DNA of 64,000 nucleotides from Exiguobacterium acetylicum (GCF_019890935.1 NZ_CP082333.1:1204001-1268000), one strand, 5' to 3'; counted from the first letter of the stretch, positions 45,731 through 55,310 are shown. Made by a program: numbers and translations. The notes: generated by a model from the sequence alone, not told the origin.

Positions 45731-46606
45731 TTATAAACGAAACGCTTCCTTAATCGTTCGCAGTAATACACGCGCACTAGGCGATAAAGTCGCCTCCTTT
45801 TTCCAAATCAAATGAACGTCCGAAACGACGGGAGGATCAAGTGGGAGAAAGGTTAGATCGGAAGCGGTCGTATCAATGATGCCATCAATTGCTAGAGCGT
45901 GACCCACCCTTTGATGTACAAGTAAGGACGCATTGAACAACAAATTATATGTTCCGATGATCTGACAATCCTCAAGCGTTAACCCACTCTGTTCACGGAA
46001 ATACGTGTCGAGTTGTGTCTGCTCGGATACGAGTAACGGGAGGGTGACAAGTTGTTCTCGTGAAATCGTCTTAGACTGTGCAATCGAGGCATCACGACGT
46101 GTTAAGACCCCCCAACGGTCCTGACCGGGCAACCGTAAGGAATGAAACGCGGATAGATCGAACGGAGCAATGACAAGTCCGAAATCGAGCAATCCCTTTT
46201 CGAGCCGGTCAAGTACATCATTCCCATTGCCGCTATACATACGAATCGTTACATCAGGATGAATGGTGTGTAAGTCTCTAAACGCTTGCAATACCGTCGT
46301 CAATTGTTGTGTTTCGCCACCACCGATATGAATTTCACCCGTCAATACTTCTTTTGTATTCAAATCGACCAATACCTTATCTGCTAGTGTAACCATCTCG
46401 CGTGCGCGCTCTTCAAAGAATCGTCCCTTTTCTGTTAAACGCAACCCCTGTTTCGAGCGTTCGAACAATTCGACCCCAATCGTTTCTTCTAGCTGTTGCA
46501 GTTGACGCGATAATGCCGGTTGCGACAACCGAAGGATCCGCGCCGCTTTCGTAATGTTTTTTTCTTCAACTAAAGCTAAAAAATAACGTAGTTGCTGTAA
46601 TTCCAT
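45731..46606 (-). CDS. LysR-family regulator
   Basis: A 291-residue LysR regulator. The N-terminal winged helix (MELQQLRYFLALVEEKNITK and on) is followed by the substrate-binding domain. It is divergent from an acetyltransferase-cyclophilin-like-SDR-cupin operon and likely controls it. ATG 46606 is chosen (AGAGGTGA upstream); the ATG at 46609 is adjacent and the reading from 46660 has no ribosome site. Confidence 0.88.
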   Translation of the reverse strand: MELQQLRYFLALVEEKNITKAARILRLSQPALSRQLQQLEETIGVELFERSKQGLRLTEKGRFFEERAREMVTLADKVLVDLNTKEVLTGEIHIGGGETQQLTTVLQAFRDLHTIHPDVTIRMYSGNGNDVLDRLEKGLLDFGLVIAPFDLSAFHSLRLPGQDRWGVLTRRDASIAQSKTISREQLVTLPLLVSEQTQLDTYFREQSGLTLEDCQIIGTYNLLFNASLLVHQRVGHALAIDGIIDTTASDLTFLPLDPPVVSDVHLIWKKEATLSPSARVLLRTIKEAFRL

Positions 46607-46723
46607 CATTTCACCTCTATCCATGCGAAAAGCGTATGGTTTATTACTTAAGATTAGCATTAGACATGAATGGTTGTCAGCCGTAAGATGAGATCAAGCA
46701 ATCAAAAGAAAGGAGGATGTACG

Positions 46724-47290
46724 ATGACTGAACTACAAACCTATGTAAGAAAACATACGATTCTTCCAGCGGATCCGGTTTTTGAGCACATTCATGCCAT
46801 TCAAGATGAAATTGAACCGGAAATACAGCGATTGAATCAAGCGGTCTCACAAGAAGAGAGAAGACAGGCACTTGCCGTGATCACAGGGCAAGACATCGAT
46901 TCGTCTGTTAGAGTCTTAACGCCTCTATTTACGGATTTCGGACGGCATCTATCCATCGGCAAGCACGTTTTTCTCAATCGAGGTGTCATGTTCACGGATC
47001 TTGGGTCGATTCGGTTAGACGATCATGTCTTGATTGGTCCATTCGCACGGTTGCTGACTGTCAACCATCCGGAAGCACCGACGAAAAGAGGCGGCGTTGA
47101 GACAGCACCGATTCATGTCGGTCGTAATGCTTGGATTGGCGCTGGGGCGACGATTTTGCCTGGCGTGACGATTGGTGAGGATGCAATCGTCGCAGCGAAC
47201 GCCACGGTTACACGTGATGTCCCGCCCCGTACGATCGTCGCAGGTACTCCGGCGAGAATCATTCGAATGGTTGAGATGTCGGATGAGTAG
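46724..47290 (+). CDS. Sugar O-acetyltransferase, left-handed beta-helix
   Basis: A 188-residue hexapeptide-repeat protein of the maltose/galactoside acetyltransferase group. The catalytic-loop histidine is in LLTVNHPEAP, and hexapeptide repeats run to the C-terminus. AAAGGAGG precedes the ATG. First gene of the LysR-divergent operon; the next gene overlaps its stop. Confidence 0.85.
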   Translation: MTELQTYVRKHTILPADPVFEHIHAIQDEIEPEIQRLNQAVSQEERRQALAVITGQDIDSSVRVLTPLFTDFGRHLSIGKHVFLNRGVMFTDLGSIRLDDHVLIGPFARLLTVNHPEAPTKRGGVETAPIHVGRNAWIGAGATILPGVTIGEDAIVAANATVTRDVPPRTIVAGTPARIIRMVEMSDE

Positions 47291-47732
47291 ATGGTACGGT
47301 TGTCTACTTGCATTTTTTCTTTTGAGTGGATGCACCGACATGAAAGAATCGTCACGATCGAGTGATTTAGAACAAAAGGAGCTGAAATCCGTCTTGCTTC
47401 AAATCGATGGAACAACCGTGCCAATTCGTTTTGCGGACAATGAGACAGCGATGGCCTTGCAAAAAAGACTGCCGCTGGCGATGCAGATGAAAGAGTTGAA
47501 TGGGAATGAAAAGTATCATTACGTGCAATTCTCGTTACCGACGAATCCAAAGAATGTCGGAACGGTGCAAGCGGGAGATCTCATGCTGTATGGATCAGAT
47601 TGTCTCGTCCTGTTTTATGAGTCGTTTCAAACGGATATAAAATACACGCGAATTGGTTGGGTCGAACCGAATCGATTATCCGAACTATTATCGGCTGATA
47701 CAGTACGTGTTCAAATGAGTACGAAACAATAA
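47283..47732 (+). CDS. Cyclophilin-like-fold lipoprotein
   Basis: A 149-residue protein with signal and lipobox LLSGC (C17). The remainder resembles the cyclophilin-like fold found in genes beside SDR and flavodoxin genes. The ATG overlaps the acetyltransferase stop and its ribosome site is weak. No catalytic residues can be assigned. Confidence 0.68.
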   Translation: MSRWYGCLLAFFLLSGCTDMKESSRSSDLEQKELKSVLLQIDGTTVPIRFADNETAMALQKRLPLAMQMKELNGNEKYHYVQFSLPTNPKNVGTVQAGDLMLYGSDCLVLFYESFQTDIKYTRIGWVEPNRLSELLSADTVRVQMSTKQ

Positions 47733-47757
47733 GAAAACAAGAGAGGAAGTCATCATC

Positions 47758-48504
47758 ATGGCCATTCAAGGAAAAGTCATTATCATCACAGGAGCAAGTT
47801 CAGGTATTGGAGAAGCAACAGCACGCTTACTGGCAAGACAGGGGGCAAGGCTAGTCTTAGGATCACGGCGCAATGATCGACTGGCGAAACTCACGGAATC
47901 GATTCAAGCAGAAGGCGGGGAAGCAATATACCAAGAGACAGACGTCGTGAAACTAGAGGATAATCAACGACTCATCGAAGCAGCATTGACGGCGTATGGT
48001 CGAATTGATGCGATATTCCTTAACGCGGGGCTGATGCCGAGTTCTCCACTATCTGCTTTACAAGTAGACGAGTGGAATCAAATGATCGACGTGAACCTGA
48101 AAGGTGTCTTGAACGGGATTGCGGCTGTCATGCCGACATTTACCTCCCAACGTGCGGGGCATATTCTGACGACCTCATCCGTAGCAGGTCTTAAGGCGTA
48201 TCCGGGTGGAGCCGTATATGGCGCAACGAAATGGGCAGTACGTAACTTAATGGAAGTCTTACGGATGGAGTCGGCGCAAGAAGGAACGAATATCCGCACA
48301 GCGACGATTTATCCGGCAGCGATTCATACCGAATTGCTCGAGACGATCTCACACGGAGAGTCCCTGGAAGGAATGACGGCACTATATGACCAATACGGTA
48401 TCTCACCAGAGAGTATCGCGCGGATCGTCGCCTTTGCGATCGATCAACCAGAGGATACGAACGTGAGCGAATTTACGGTCGGTCCAACGACTCAACCGTG
48501 GTAA
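47758..48504 (+). CDS. SDR oxidoreductase
   Basis: A 248-residue NADP-type short-chain dehydrogenase: TGASSGIGEA at residues 11-20, NAG near 91, and the YGATKWA (YxxxK) catalytic motif. An arginine after beta-2 (GSRRNDR) suggests NADP preference. GAGAGGAAG precedes the ATG. Substrate unknown; fits with the LysR operon. Confidence 0.88.
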   Translation: MAIQGKVIIITGASSGIGEATARLLARQGARLVLGSRRNDRLAKLTESIQAEGGEAIYQETDVVKLEDNQRLIEAALTAYGRIDAIFLNAGLMPSSPLSALQVDEWNQMIDVNLKGVLNGIAAVMPTFTSQRAGHILTTSSVAGLKAYPGGAVYGATKWAVRNLMEVLRMESAQEGTNIRTATIYPAAIHTELLETISHGESLEGMTALYDQYGISPESIARIVAFAIDQPEDTNVSEFTVGPTTQPW

Positions 48505-48519
48505 AAAGGAGGAGTATTA

Positions 48520-48894
48520 ATGTTTCCACGAGGCGAACAGAACGAAGCGTATCAAGAGGTATTCACAGGTATCAGTTATTTAGCACCACTTGTCGACGAA
48601 TCGTTACCCGTTTCCGTATCACATGTGACGTTCGAGCCGAAGACGCGGAATCATTGGCACATCCATGATGGGGGATATCAAATTCTCCTCGTCACGGAAG
48701 GGGAAGGATGGTATCAAGAAGAAGGACGACCCGCTCGACATTTGCAAGCAGGAGATGTCGTCGTCACGCATGATGGTGTGAAGCATTGGCACGGGGCAAC
48801 ACGGTCTTCCTGGTTTTCGCACATTGCGATCACTGCTGGGACACCAATCTGGCTCGAGGCAGTTTCATACGAACAATATGAAGTAACGGAATGA
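48520..48894 (+). CDS. Cupin-domain protein
   Basis: A 124-residue single-cupin protein. Motif 1 is NHWHIHDGGYQ with G after it and motif 2 is HDGVKHWHGA, so a metal site from histidines is likely. AAGGAGG upstream. Last gene of the operon. Confidence 0.85.
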   Translation: MFPRGEQNEAYQEVFTGISYLAPLVDESLPVSVSHVTFEPKTRNHWHIHDGGYQILLVTEGEGWYQEEGRPARHLQAGDVVVTHDGVKHWHGATRSSWFSHIAITAGTPIWLEAVSYEQYEVTE

Positions 48895-48898
48895 ATAG

Positions 48899-48935
48899 AA
48901 AGACCATCTGAACTTCGCTGTCAGATGGTCTTTTT
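48899..48935. terminator. Bidirectional terminator
   Basis: AAAGACCATCTGA / TCAGATGGTCTTT, perfect 13-bp stem with a 9-base loop and T-run; the convergent gene ends just beyond. Confidence 0.9.
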
Positions 48936-48937
48936 GA

Positions 48938-49243
48938 TCATAGTCCGTGCTCACTTTTTAGTTGATCGACGTATTGTTTTGCTTCGAGCAAGGACGATCC
49001 GAGCGTCTCTCGAACGCGTTTGACAGCTTCAACCGTCTTTCCTTCATGAAGCAACTGAACCAGTTCGACTTGTAACGCTGCTTCTTCTAGTGACACCTCA
49101 TTCAGACCGAGGTGCTCTTCGATCCGTTGTAGCTTCTTCAGAATCGTTTGTTGGCGGCGTTTCGCTTCGTCTGCTTTTTGGGATAAGGACATCCAGATGA
49201 AGAATAAGACGATCAGTGGTGCGAACGTGACGACAGAATCCAT
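48938..49243 (-). CDS. Membrane-anchored protein with L7/L12 C-terminal-like domain
   Basis: A 101-residue protein. One N-terminal membrane segment (about residues 5-22), a charged coiled region, and a C-terminal helix pattern GKTVEAVKRVRETLGSSLLE that resembles the ribosomal protein bL12 C-terminal domain. ATG 49243 has GGAAGGTG upstream. Function unknown; bL12-like domains in non-ribosomal proteins are known. Confidence 0.68.
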   Translation of the reverse strand: MDSVVTFAPLIVLFFIWMSLSQKADEAKRRQQTILKKLQRIEEHLGLNEVSLEEAALQVELVQLLHEGKTVEAVKRVRETLGSSLLEAKQYVDQLKSEHGL

Positions 49244-49373
49244 GGTGAACACCTTCCTTTGTTTCACCGTACCATAGGATAGTCACCATAACAAATAGTG
49301 GAAAATGATGCAGAAATTGATTATGCTGATATAGTGGAAAATAAAGGGTTAATATGGAAAGGAGATAAATCTA

Positions 49374-50108
49374 GTGGATAATGTGTTAGTGACATTTTTA
49401 CCGCTCTTGATTCAAATCGGACTGATCATGGTACTGTTCTTCTTCGGAACGTTTGGTCTGTTTTTCTTCGTAAAACGCAGTTCGTATCACAGTAGTCGTT
49501 ATTATCGTTTAACGCGCGAACCGTTTTTACGGATCGTTCGTGATAAAGGGAAATGGGGCGAATACTTGACGACACGTCAACTCGATCAAGTTTCCGGATA
49601 CGGCACTTATGTCTTTAATACATACTTACCACGTGCGCGTGGAGAAGGAACGACGGAGATCGATGTGACGTTCATTCATGAAAGTGGCATCTATGTACTC
49701 GAATCGAAAAACTACAGCGGGTGGATTTTCGGACGCGAGCAGGACCGTCAGTGGACGCAGCAGTTCCAGAATCGCTTCAAGCAACGGTTCTATAATCCGA
49801 TCAAACAAAATGAAGGGCATCTCAAAAGCATGCAACGCTTCTTAGAAGGAACGGATCCCGCGCTCTTTCACTCCTTGATCGTCTTCAGCGAACGCTGTGA
49901 ACTGAAAAAGATCACCGTCGATTCAGCTCATGTCCGTGTCTTGAAACGAAACGTCTTACGTAAGACGATCGAGCAACTCGCGACAGAAAAGGCGTTGACA
50001 CCGAGTCAAGTCGATACGATCGCGGGAAAACTCGGAGTTCATTCACAGGTCGATCGTGCCACGCAACAAGCGCATATCGATGGGATTCGTCAACGCCAGG
50101 CAAAATGA
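49374..50108 (+). CDS. NERD-domain membrane protein
   Basis: A 244-residue protein with one N-terminal membrane segment (about 10-32) and a nuclease-related domain (NERD). The region GKWGEYLTTRQL and then EIDVTFIHESGIYVLESKNY carries the acidic and lysine residues of this PD-(D/E)XK-like fold. GTG start with GGAGAT upstream. A role in nucleic-acid processing is predicted, not shown. Confidence 0.78.
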   Translation: MDNVLVTFLPLLIQIGLIMVLFFFGTFGLFFFVKRSSYHSSRYYRLTREPFLRIVRDKGKWGEYLTTRQLDQVSGYGTYVFNTYLPRARGEGTTEIDVTFIHESGIYVLESKNYSGWIFGREQDRQWTQQFQNRFKQRFYNPIKQNEGHLKSMQRFLEGTDPALFHSLIVFSERCELKKITVDSAHVRVLKRNVLRKTIEQLATEKALTPSQVDTIAGKLGVHSQVDRATQQAHIDGIRQRQAK

Positions 50109-50160
50109 GACCGTTGACGGACTTGTTCTTCTTCAGGTATAGTGAATAAATAATAAGTAG

Positions 50161-50172
50161 TGCAACTATATG
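50161..50172 (+). promoter_or_regulatory. Candidate MarR operator, copy 1
   Basis: TGCAACTATATG just before the marR gene. Its exact reverse complement, CATATAGTTGCA, occurs once more at 50623-50634 before the next gene. A shared 12-mer before both genes of the pair fits a MarR-type operator. Confidence 0.62.
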
Positions 50173-50183
50173 GAGATGATGGG

Positions 50184-50606
50184 ATGAAAGAATCGGAATG
50201 GTCGCTTGGCATGCAATTATCCCGTAGTTATTATGCGTTCAAACGTGCTGCTGCTAAACGGATGGAAGCGTTCGGACTGACACCAGAGCAGTTTTCTGTC
50301 CTGAGCGAACTCGCTAAACAAGATGGTGTTTCGCAAAAGCAACTGGCACTCGTGACAGAACGTGATCAAACGACGATTGGTAAGATTCTCGATAAGCTCG
50401 GTAAAAAAGAATTGATCGTTCGAACGCCGGATCCCCGGGACCGACGAGCGGTTCTGCTCTTGATGACACGAGAAGGACGCGATATCGTCGATCGTCTCGG
50501 ACCAGAGCTCGATCAGCTACAACTCGAAGCGTTCCGTGGACTCTCGCGAGAGCAAATCGAGCAATTAAAGGAAACACTTGAGACCATTCACCGGAATGTG
50601 ACGTGA
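50184..50606 (+). CDS. MarR-family regulator
   Basis: A 140-residue winged-helix regulator (wHTH about residues 30-95, with LALVTERDQTTIGKILDKL and the wing DPRDRRAV). ATG 50184 follows GGAGATGATGGG. It lies upstream of an ABC-2-type membrane gene and probably represses both through the paired 12-mer. Confidence 0.88.
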   Translation: MKESEWSLGMQLSRSYYAFKRAAAKRMEAFGLTPEQFSVLSELAKQDGVSQKQLALVTERDQTTIGKILDKLGKKELIVRTPDPRDRRAVLLLMTREGRDIVDRLGPELDQLQLEAFRGLSREQIEQLKETLETIHRNVT

Positions 50607-50622
50607 ATGGTTTTCCTTCGGA

Positions 50623-50634
50623 CATATAGTTGCA
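50623..50634 (+). promoter_or_regulatory. Candidate MarR operator, copy 2
   Basis: CATATAGTTGCA, the reverse complement of the sequence at 50161-50172, between marR and the membrane gene, next to a candidate TATTAT/TATAAG promoter region. Confidence 0.6.
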
Positions 50635-50674
50635 TGTGATATTATAAGTAATGCATATAAAAGGAGATCGTAAT

Positions 50675-51685
50675 ATGAAAGCATGGAAAGATGTCTGGTC
50701 AATGACACAAACGAAAGTGGGACTCGTCTTCGCGATTGTCGTCCCGCTCTTGTTCCTCGTCGTCTGGATGACTGGTTACGAAGGAACGACGGAACGACTC
50801 GATCAATTGAACGTCGGTGTCGTTGGCGAAGTGAACGACCCGTTCGTCACATCACTAAAGGAAGCACCGTTCACAGTCCAAGCAGTTCCGACCGAAGCGA
50901 AAGGGTTGGAAGCACTCGATGCCAATGAAGTCGATCTCGTCCTACAAAAGGATGATACAACGCGTCAACTGACGGCACACGTCAGCCAGACGAATGCTGA
51001 ATTTGCGAATGCGATTCTCGAGCGGGCAACGGAAACGATCGGCAAACAGTTGAATGGTGAGCCGACGTTCACGACATCGATCGTCACGGAGCATGCTGTC
51101 TCGGATTTTGCCTTGTCGATGCTGCCACTCGTCCTCGGGTTCGTCATCTATATCGCGACGATGACGATGGGAATTCAATTCAATCTCGTCAGCACGATCT
51201 TAAGTAAGCGTCATTCGATCTGGTCCCTATTTTGGAGTCGCCAACTATTACACGGAATCGTCCTTCTGGTCGTTCCATTGCTGCTCGTTTCCGTGGCACA
51301 TGTATTAACGGATATTACGACACCGTTCATAAAACTATGGGCGTTCGAACTCCTTGTCGTCGCGACCTGTATCGCTGTCACGCAGATGAACTTTGCGATA
51401 TTTGGACCGATTGCGCCACTTGTCAATGTCGCATTGATTCCGTTCCAGTTAATGACTGCCGGAAACATCGTGCCGGCGAAGATGTTGGCACCGTTCTATC
51501 AATCGCTTGGGACATTTCTACCCGTTCCGAATGCAGTCTCCGGCTTCAGTCGATTGCTGTTCATGGATGGTTCAGTAGGGACACAGGTGCTTCATTTATC
51601 ACTGATTGGTCTCGGTAGTTTCATTGTGACATGTTTAGTGATGAGTTGGAGAGAGCAACGACAAGCACGACATGTTGTTGCATGA
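50675..51685 (+). CDS. ABC-2/YhgE-type membrane protein (DUF3533-like)
   Basis: A 336-residue membrane protein. One N-terminal segment (about 17-37), an extracytoplasmic domain of about 110 residues, then five segments to the C-terminus. This is the ABC-2 permease/YhgE layout. AAGGAG precedes the ATG. No ATPase is adjacent. Regulated with marR; efflux of a toxic compound is plausible. Confidence 0.75.
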   Translation: MKAWKDVWSMTQTKVGLVFAIVVPLLFLVVWMTGYEGTTERLDQLNVGVVGEVNDPFVTSLKEAPFTVQAVPTEAKGLEALDANEVDLVLQKDDTTRQLTAHVSQTNAEFANAILERATETIGKQLNGEPTFTTSIVTEHAVSDFALSMLPLVLGFVIYIATMTMGIQFNLVSTILSKRHSIWSLFWSRQLLHGIVLLVVPLLLVSVAHVLTDITTPFIKLWAFELLVVATCIAVTQMNFAIFGPIAPLVNVALIPFQLMTAGNIVPAKMLAPFYQSLGTFLPVPNAVSGFSRLLFMDGSVGTQVLHLSLIGLGSFIVTCLVMSWREQRQARHVVA

Positions 51686-51867
51686 AGAATGTAAGAAAAA
51701 TCGTCATCGAATGAGATGGCGATTTTTTTGTTTAAAATCGATTTACGAAAAAATCATTGCATAACAAAATCGTTATATAATAATATGGTTATGTGAAAAG
51801 CGAAAAAGATAGATTCGTGTCTGGATCATGCATGGACTATACGTATAACAGAGAGGAGGATACTCTA

Positions 51868-52182
51868 GTGATCGAGACAGCAAAACGGGTAGAAGAGATG
51901 AGTCAGTTCTTGAAGCTACTGAGCGATGGAACACGACTTGAAATTTTGCGAAGGCTACATGTTCGGGAACATTGTGTCTGTGATTTCGTCGAGATGTTTG
52001 ATATTTCGCAACCGGCAGTCAGTCGTCATCTAAAATTATTGCGTCAATCCCAGCTCATCTTGGAACGACGGGAACGACAATGGATTTATTTTCGAATCAA
52101 TCCAGATCACCCGCAACACAGATTGTTATTGACGATTTTAGCAGAAATGGACACGCCGGACATCCCGGACAGAAGCTGCTAA
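51868..52182 (+). CDS. arsR: Arsenical-resistance regulator ArsR
   Basis: A 104-residue ArsR/SmtB repressor. The CVCD motif (C36, C38) in the third helix is the arsenic/antimony sensor site. The HTH includes SQPAVSRHLKLL. GTG 51868 is chosen because GAGAGGAGG lies eight bases before it; the ATG at 51829 and GTG at 51793 lack a ribosome site. It heads the arsR-arsB-disulfide reductase operon. Confidence 0.87.
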   Translation: MIETAKRVEEMSQFLKLLSDGTRLEILRRLHVREHCVCDFVEMFDISQPAVSRHLKLLRQSQLILERRERQWIYFRINPDHPQHRLLLTILAEMDTPDIPDRSC

Positions 52183-52311
52183 GACACATTGTGGATGAAA
52201 TGGATTAGCCCGAGTAAGGCAGGGGAATTAAAACGATATTCCATTCTGAATGACACGTTCAAGGATGACGAATCATTAATAGAACCACTCGAAATTTTAT
52301 ACAGAAATGAA

Positions 52312-53616
52312 GTGAACGCATTGACCGGTACACATTTACTAGCGATCGGAATTTTTCTGATCACCTTATTCTTAATCATCAAACAACCGAAAGGACTCGG
52401 CATCGGTTACTCCGCGATGGGGATGGCGCTCGTTGCGCTATTGACGGGAGTCGTCAATCTCGATGATGTTTCAACTGTCTGGGGCATCATCTGGAATGCC
52501 ACCTTTACATTCATCGCTCTGATCATCATCTCATTGATTCTTGATGAGATTGGATTCTTCGAATGGGCGGCACTCCACATGGCACGCATCGCACGAGGTG
52601 GTGGTGTCAAACTATTCGTATATATGACATTGCTCGGTGCTGTCGTTGCTGCTTTATTCGCGAACGATGGGGCAGCCTTGATTCTGACACCAATCGTCCT
52701 CGCGATGGTTCGTCACTTGAAACTTCCGGATTATGTCGTGTTAGCCTACGTATTCGCTTCCGGATTCATTGCCGATACAGCCAGTTTGCCGTTCGTCGTC
52801 TCGAACCTCGTCAACATCGTCTCAGCAGACTTCTTTAACATCGGGTTTACGGAGTATGCGTCACGGATGGTGTTCGTCAATCTCTTTTCTGTCATCGGCA
52901 GTCTGATCGTCTTGTATCTCTATTTCCGAAAGAGTATTCCAAAGAATTACGATGTCGCGCAACTCGTCGCACCCGCGACAGCGATCAAGGATCAACGGAT
53001 GTTTAAGCTTTCATGGTTCGTCCTCATTTTGCTTGTCGTTGGATACTTTACGAGTGACGTCATCGGCATTCCCGTCAGTCTTGTCGCTGGAATCATCGCT
53101 TTGTTCTTCTTATTGATGGCACGCCGCTCACCGAGCGTACCGACGAAAAAGGTCATCGGTGGTGCACCGTGGGCGATCGTCTTCTTCTCACTTGGCATGT
53201 ACATCGTCGTCTACGGACTGCAAAATGCCGGATTGACACAAGTACTCGCTGACATCATTGATGGCTTTGCAACGAATTTAGCAGCCGCAACATTTGGTAT
53301 GGGCTTCTTGGCTGCCATCTTGTCGTCGATCATGAATAATATGCCGACCGTCATGATCGATGCCCTTGCGATCGACTTGAGCCAGGCAACTGGAACGATT
53401 CGAGAGGCGCTCATCTATGCGAATGTCATCGGATCTGATCTTGGACCGAAGATCACGCCGATCGGAAGTCTAGCAACATTACTTTGGTTACACGTGCTTC
53501 GGACGAAAGGCGTGAAGATTGGTTGGGGGCAATACTTTAAGATCGGAACGATTCTGACGATCCCGACACTTGCGATCACATTACTTGGCTTGTATATCAG
53601 CTTGGTACTTTATTGA
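52312..53616 (+). CDS. arsB: Arsenite efflux pump ArsB
   Basis: A 434-residue permease with about 12 membrane segments and the ArsB sequences [23 protein letters not shown] and [10 protein letters not shown]. It exports arsenite/antimonite. GTG 52312 is chosen by alignment to the usual N-terminus; the frame stays open to 52189 but those 41 residues do not look like ArsB. No good ribosome site is visible before any candidate start. Confidence 0.82.
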   Translation: MNALTGTHLLAIGIFLITLFLIIKQPKGLGIGYSAMGMALVALLTGVVNLDDVSTVWGIIWNATFTFIALIIISLILDEIGFFEWAALHMARIARGGGVKLFVYMTLLGAVVAALFANDGAALILTPIVLAMVRHLKLPDYVVLAYVFASGFIADTASLPFVVSNLVNIVSADFFNIGFTEYASRMVFVNLFSVIGSLIVLYLYFRKSIPKNYDVAQLVAPATAIKDQRMFKLSWFVLILLVVGYFTSDVIGIPVSLVAGIIALFFLLMARRSPSVPTKKVIGGAPWAIVFFSLGMYIVVYGLQNAGLTQVLADIIDGFATNLAAATFGMGFLAAILSSIMNNMPTVMIDALAIDLSQATGTIREALIYANVIGSDLGPKITPIGSLATLLWLHVLRTKGVKIGWGQYFKIGTILTIPTLAITLLGLYISLVLY

Positions 53617-53636
53617 GTTTTAAGGAGGAACGAAAG

Positions 53637-55295
53637 ATGAAATTGATGATTATTGGTTCAGTTGCTGCGGGAACATCAGTCGGAGCAAAAGCACGTCGTA
53701 ACAGTGAAGAGTTGCAAATCACGATTTATGATCGGGATCAGGACATCTCGTATTCAGGTTGTGGGATTCCTTATTTCGTTGGTGGCGAAATCGCTGACAT
53801 TGATGAGTTGACACCACGCGATGCCGCTTTCTTTAAAAAACGGTATAACATCGATATTCATACACAACACGAAGTTGAATCGATTGATCATGCGACAAAA
53901 ACAGCTACCATTGTCAATCTCCTGACAGGGGATCGATTCACGGACACGTATGATACGTTAGTACTGGCAACCGGTGCTTCTAGTATCGTTCCACCGCTTC
54001 CAGGTGTTGAGCATGAGAATGTCTTTACGGTTCGAAATGTCCGCAATGCCGACGCGATCCGGTCCTACATCGACGCTCATGATCCGAAAACGGCAACGAT
54101 CGTCGGCGGAGGATTCATCGGACTCGAGATGGCAGAACAATTGACGTATCGCGGCATTCAAGTCACGCTCGTCGAACGTTTGCCGCAAGTCATGCCGCCA
54201 CTTGATCGCGATATGGCAGAACGCGTAGCGGATCATTTGAAAGATAAAGGGGTATCCCTTTTGCTTGGCGAATCCGTGACAGCGTTCAACGGAGAAGAAC
54301 GTATTTCTGAGGTCGCGCTTGAGAGTGGTAAAACGATCGAGACGGATCTTGTCATTTTATCGGTTGGCGTCAAGCCGAACACGGGTCTTGCGAAACAGAT
54401 CGGTGTAGAGCTCGGTAAAACAGGGGCGATCGCAGTCAACCGTCACATGCAGACGAATGTAGCCGATGTCTACGCAGTCGGCGACGTCGCAGAGAGTTTC
54501 TCCGTCATCACGGGTGAAGCACTTTATCGTCCGCTTGGGTCAACCGCGAACAAGATGGGACGGATTGCCGGCATGGTCATTACTGGAGAAGAAGCGGAGC
54601 ACCGTGGGATCTTAGGGACGGGTATCTTCAAGGCATTCGATTTGACGGTCGCTCAAACAGGTTTGACGGAAAAAGAAGCGCGTGAGTCAGGCTATGACAT
54701 CGAAGTCTTGCATAACATCAAACCAGATCGTCCGGAATACATGGGCGGGAAAGAGATGACGATCAAAGCGATCGCTGATCGGGCGACAGGGCGAGTTCTC
54801 GGAGCCCAGATCGTAGGTCCGCAAGGTGTCGATAAACGGATTGATGTCCTAGCGACGGCGATCACCTTTAAGGCGAAGGCAGAGGATTTATTCCATCTCG
54901 ACTTAGCCTACGCACCACCGTTTGCGACGACGAAGGATCCCGTTCTCTATACGGGAATGGCGCTCGATAATGCCATCAAAAAAACAGCGCGTTTGATGAC
55001 GCCGAATGAATTGATTGACCAAGTCGCGAGCGGGAAGTCGTTCCAAATCATCGATACACGCTCGAAAGCACAATTCGAAAAAAATCATGTTGATGGAGCG
55101 ATCCATATCCCGCTTGGTGAACTGCGGACACGCGCGAAGGAACTGGATCCGACGTTACCGACGATCGTCTACTGCAACAAAGGGGTAACCGGAAATGCTG
55201 CGCAAAACGTCTTGAAAAACCTTGGATTTACGGATGTATGCAACTTATCAGGCGGTAACAAGAACTATCAACATATCAAAAAATGTTTGTCATAA
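53637..55295 (+). CDS. CoA-disulfide reductase fused to rhodanese, ars-linked
   Basis: A 552-residue FAD/NAD(P)-disulfide reductase of the CoADR-Rhd type. GSVAAG near residues 7-12 binds FAD, the redox cysteine is C42 (SGCGIPYF), a second nucleotide motif GGGFIG is near 158, and the C-terminal rhodanese domain (about 455-550) has its cysteine in VYCNKG. AAGGAGG precedes ATG 53637. It is co-oriented with arsR-arsB, 20 bases after arsB. Confidence 0.86.
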   Translation: MKLMIIGSVAAGTSVGAKARRNSEELQITIYDRDQDISYSGCGIPYFVGGEIADIDELTPRDAAFFKKRYNIDIHTQHEVESIDHATKTATIVNLLTGDRFTDTYDTLVLATGASSIVPPLPGVEHENVFTVRNVRNADAIRSYIDAHDPKTATIVGGGFIGLEMAEQLTYRGIQVTLVERLPQVMPPLDRDMAERVADHLKDKGVSLLLGESVTAFNGEERISEVALESGKTIETDLVILSVGVKPNTGLAKQIGVELGKTGAIAVNRHMQTNVADVYAVGDVAESFSVITGEALYRPLGSTANKMGRIAGMVITGEEAEHRGILGTGIFKAFDLTVAQTGLTEKEARESGYDIEVLHNIKPDRPEYMGGKEMTIKAIADRATGRVLGAQIVGPQGVDKRIDVLATAITFKAKAEDLFHLDLAYAPPFATTKDPVLYTGMALDNAIKKTARLMTPNELIDQVASGKSFQIIDTRSKAQFEKNHVDGAIHIPLGELRTRAKELDPTLPTIVYCNKGVTGNAAQNVLKNLGFTDVCNLSGGNKNYQHIKKCLS

Positions 55296-55310
55296 TATTG
55301 ATCCATGTAG

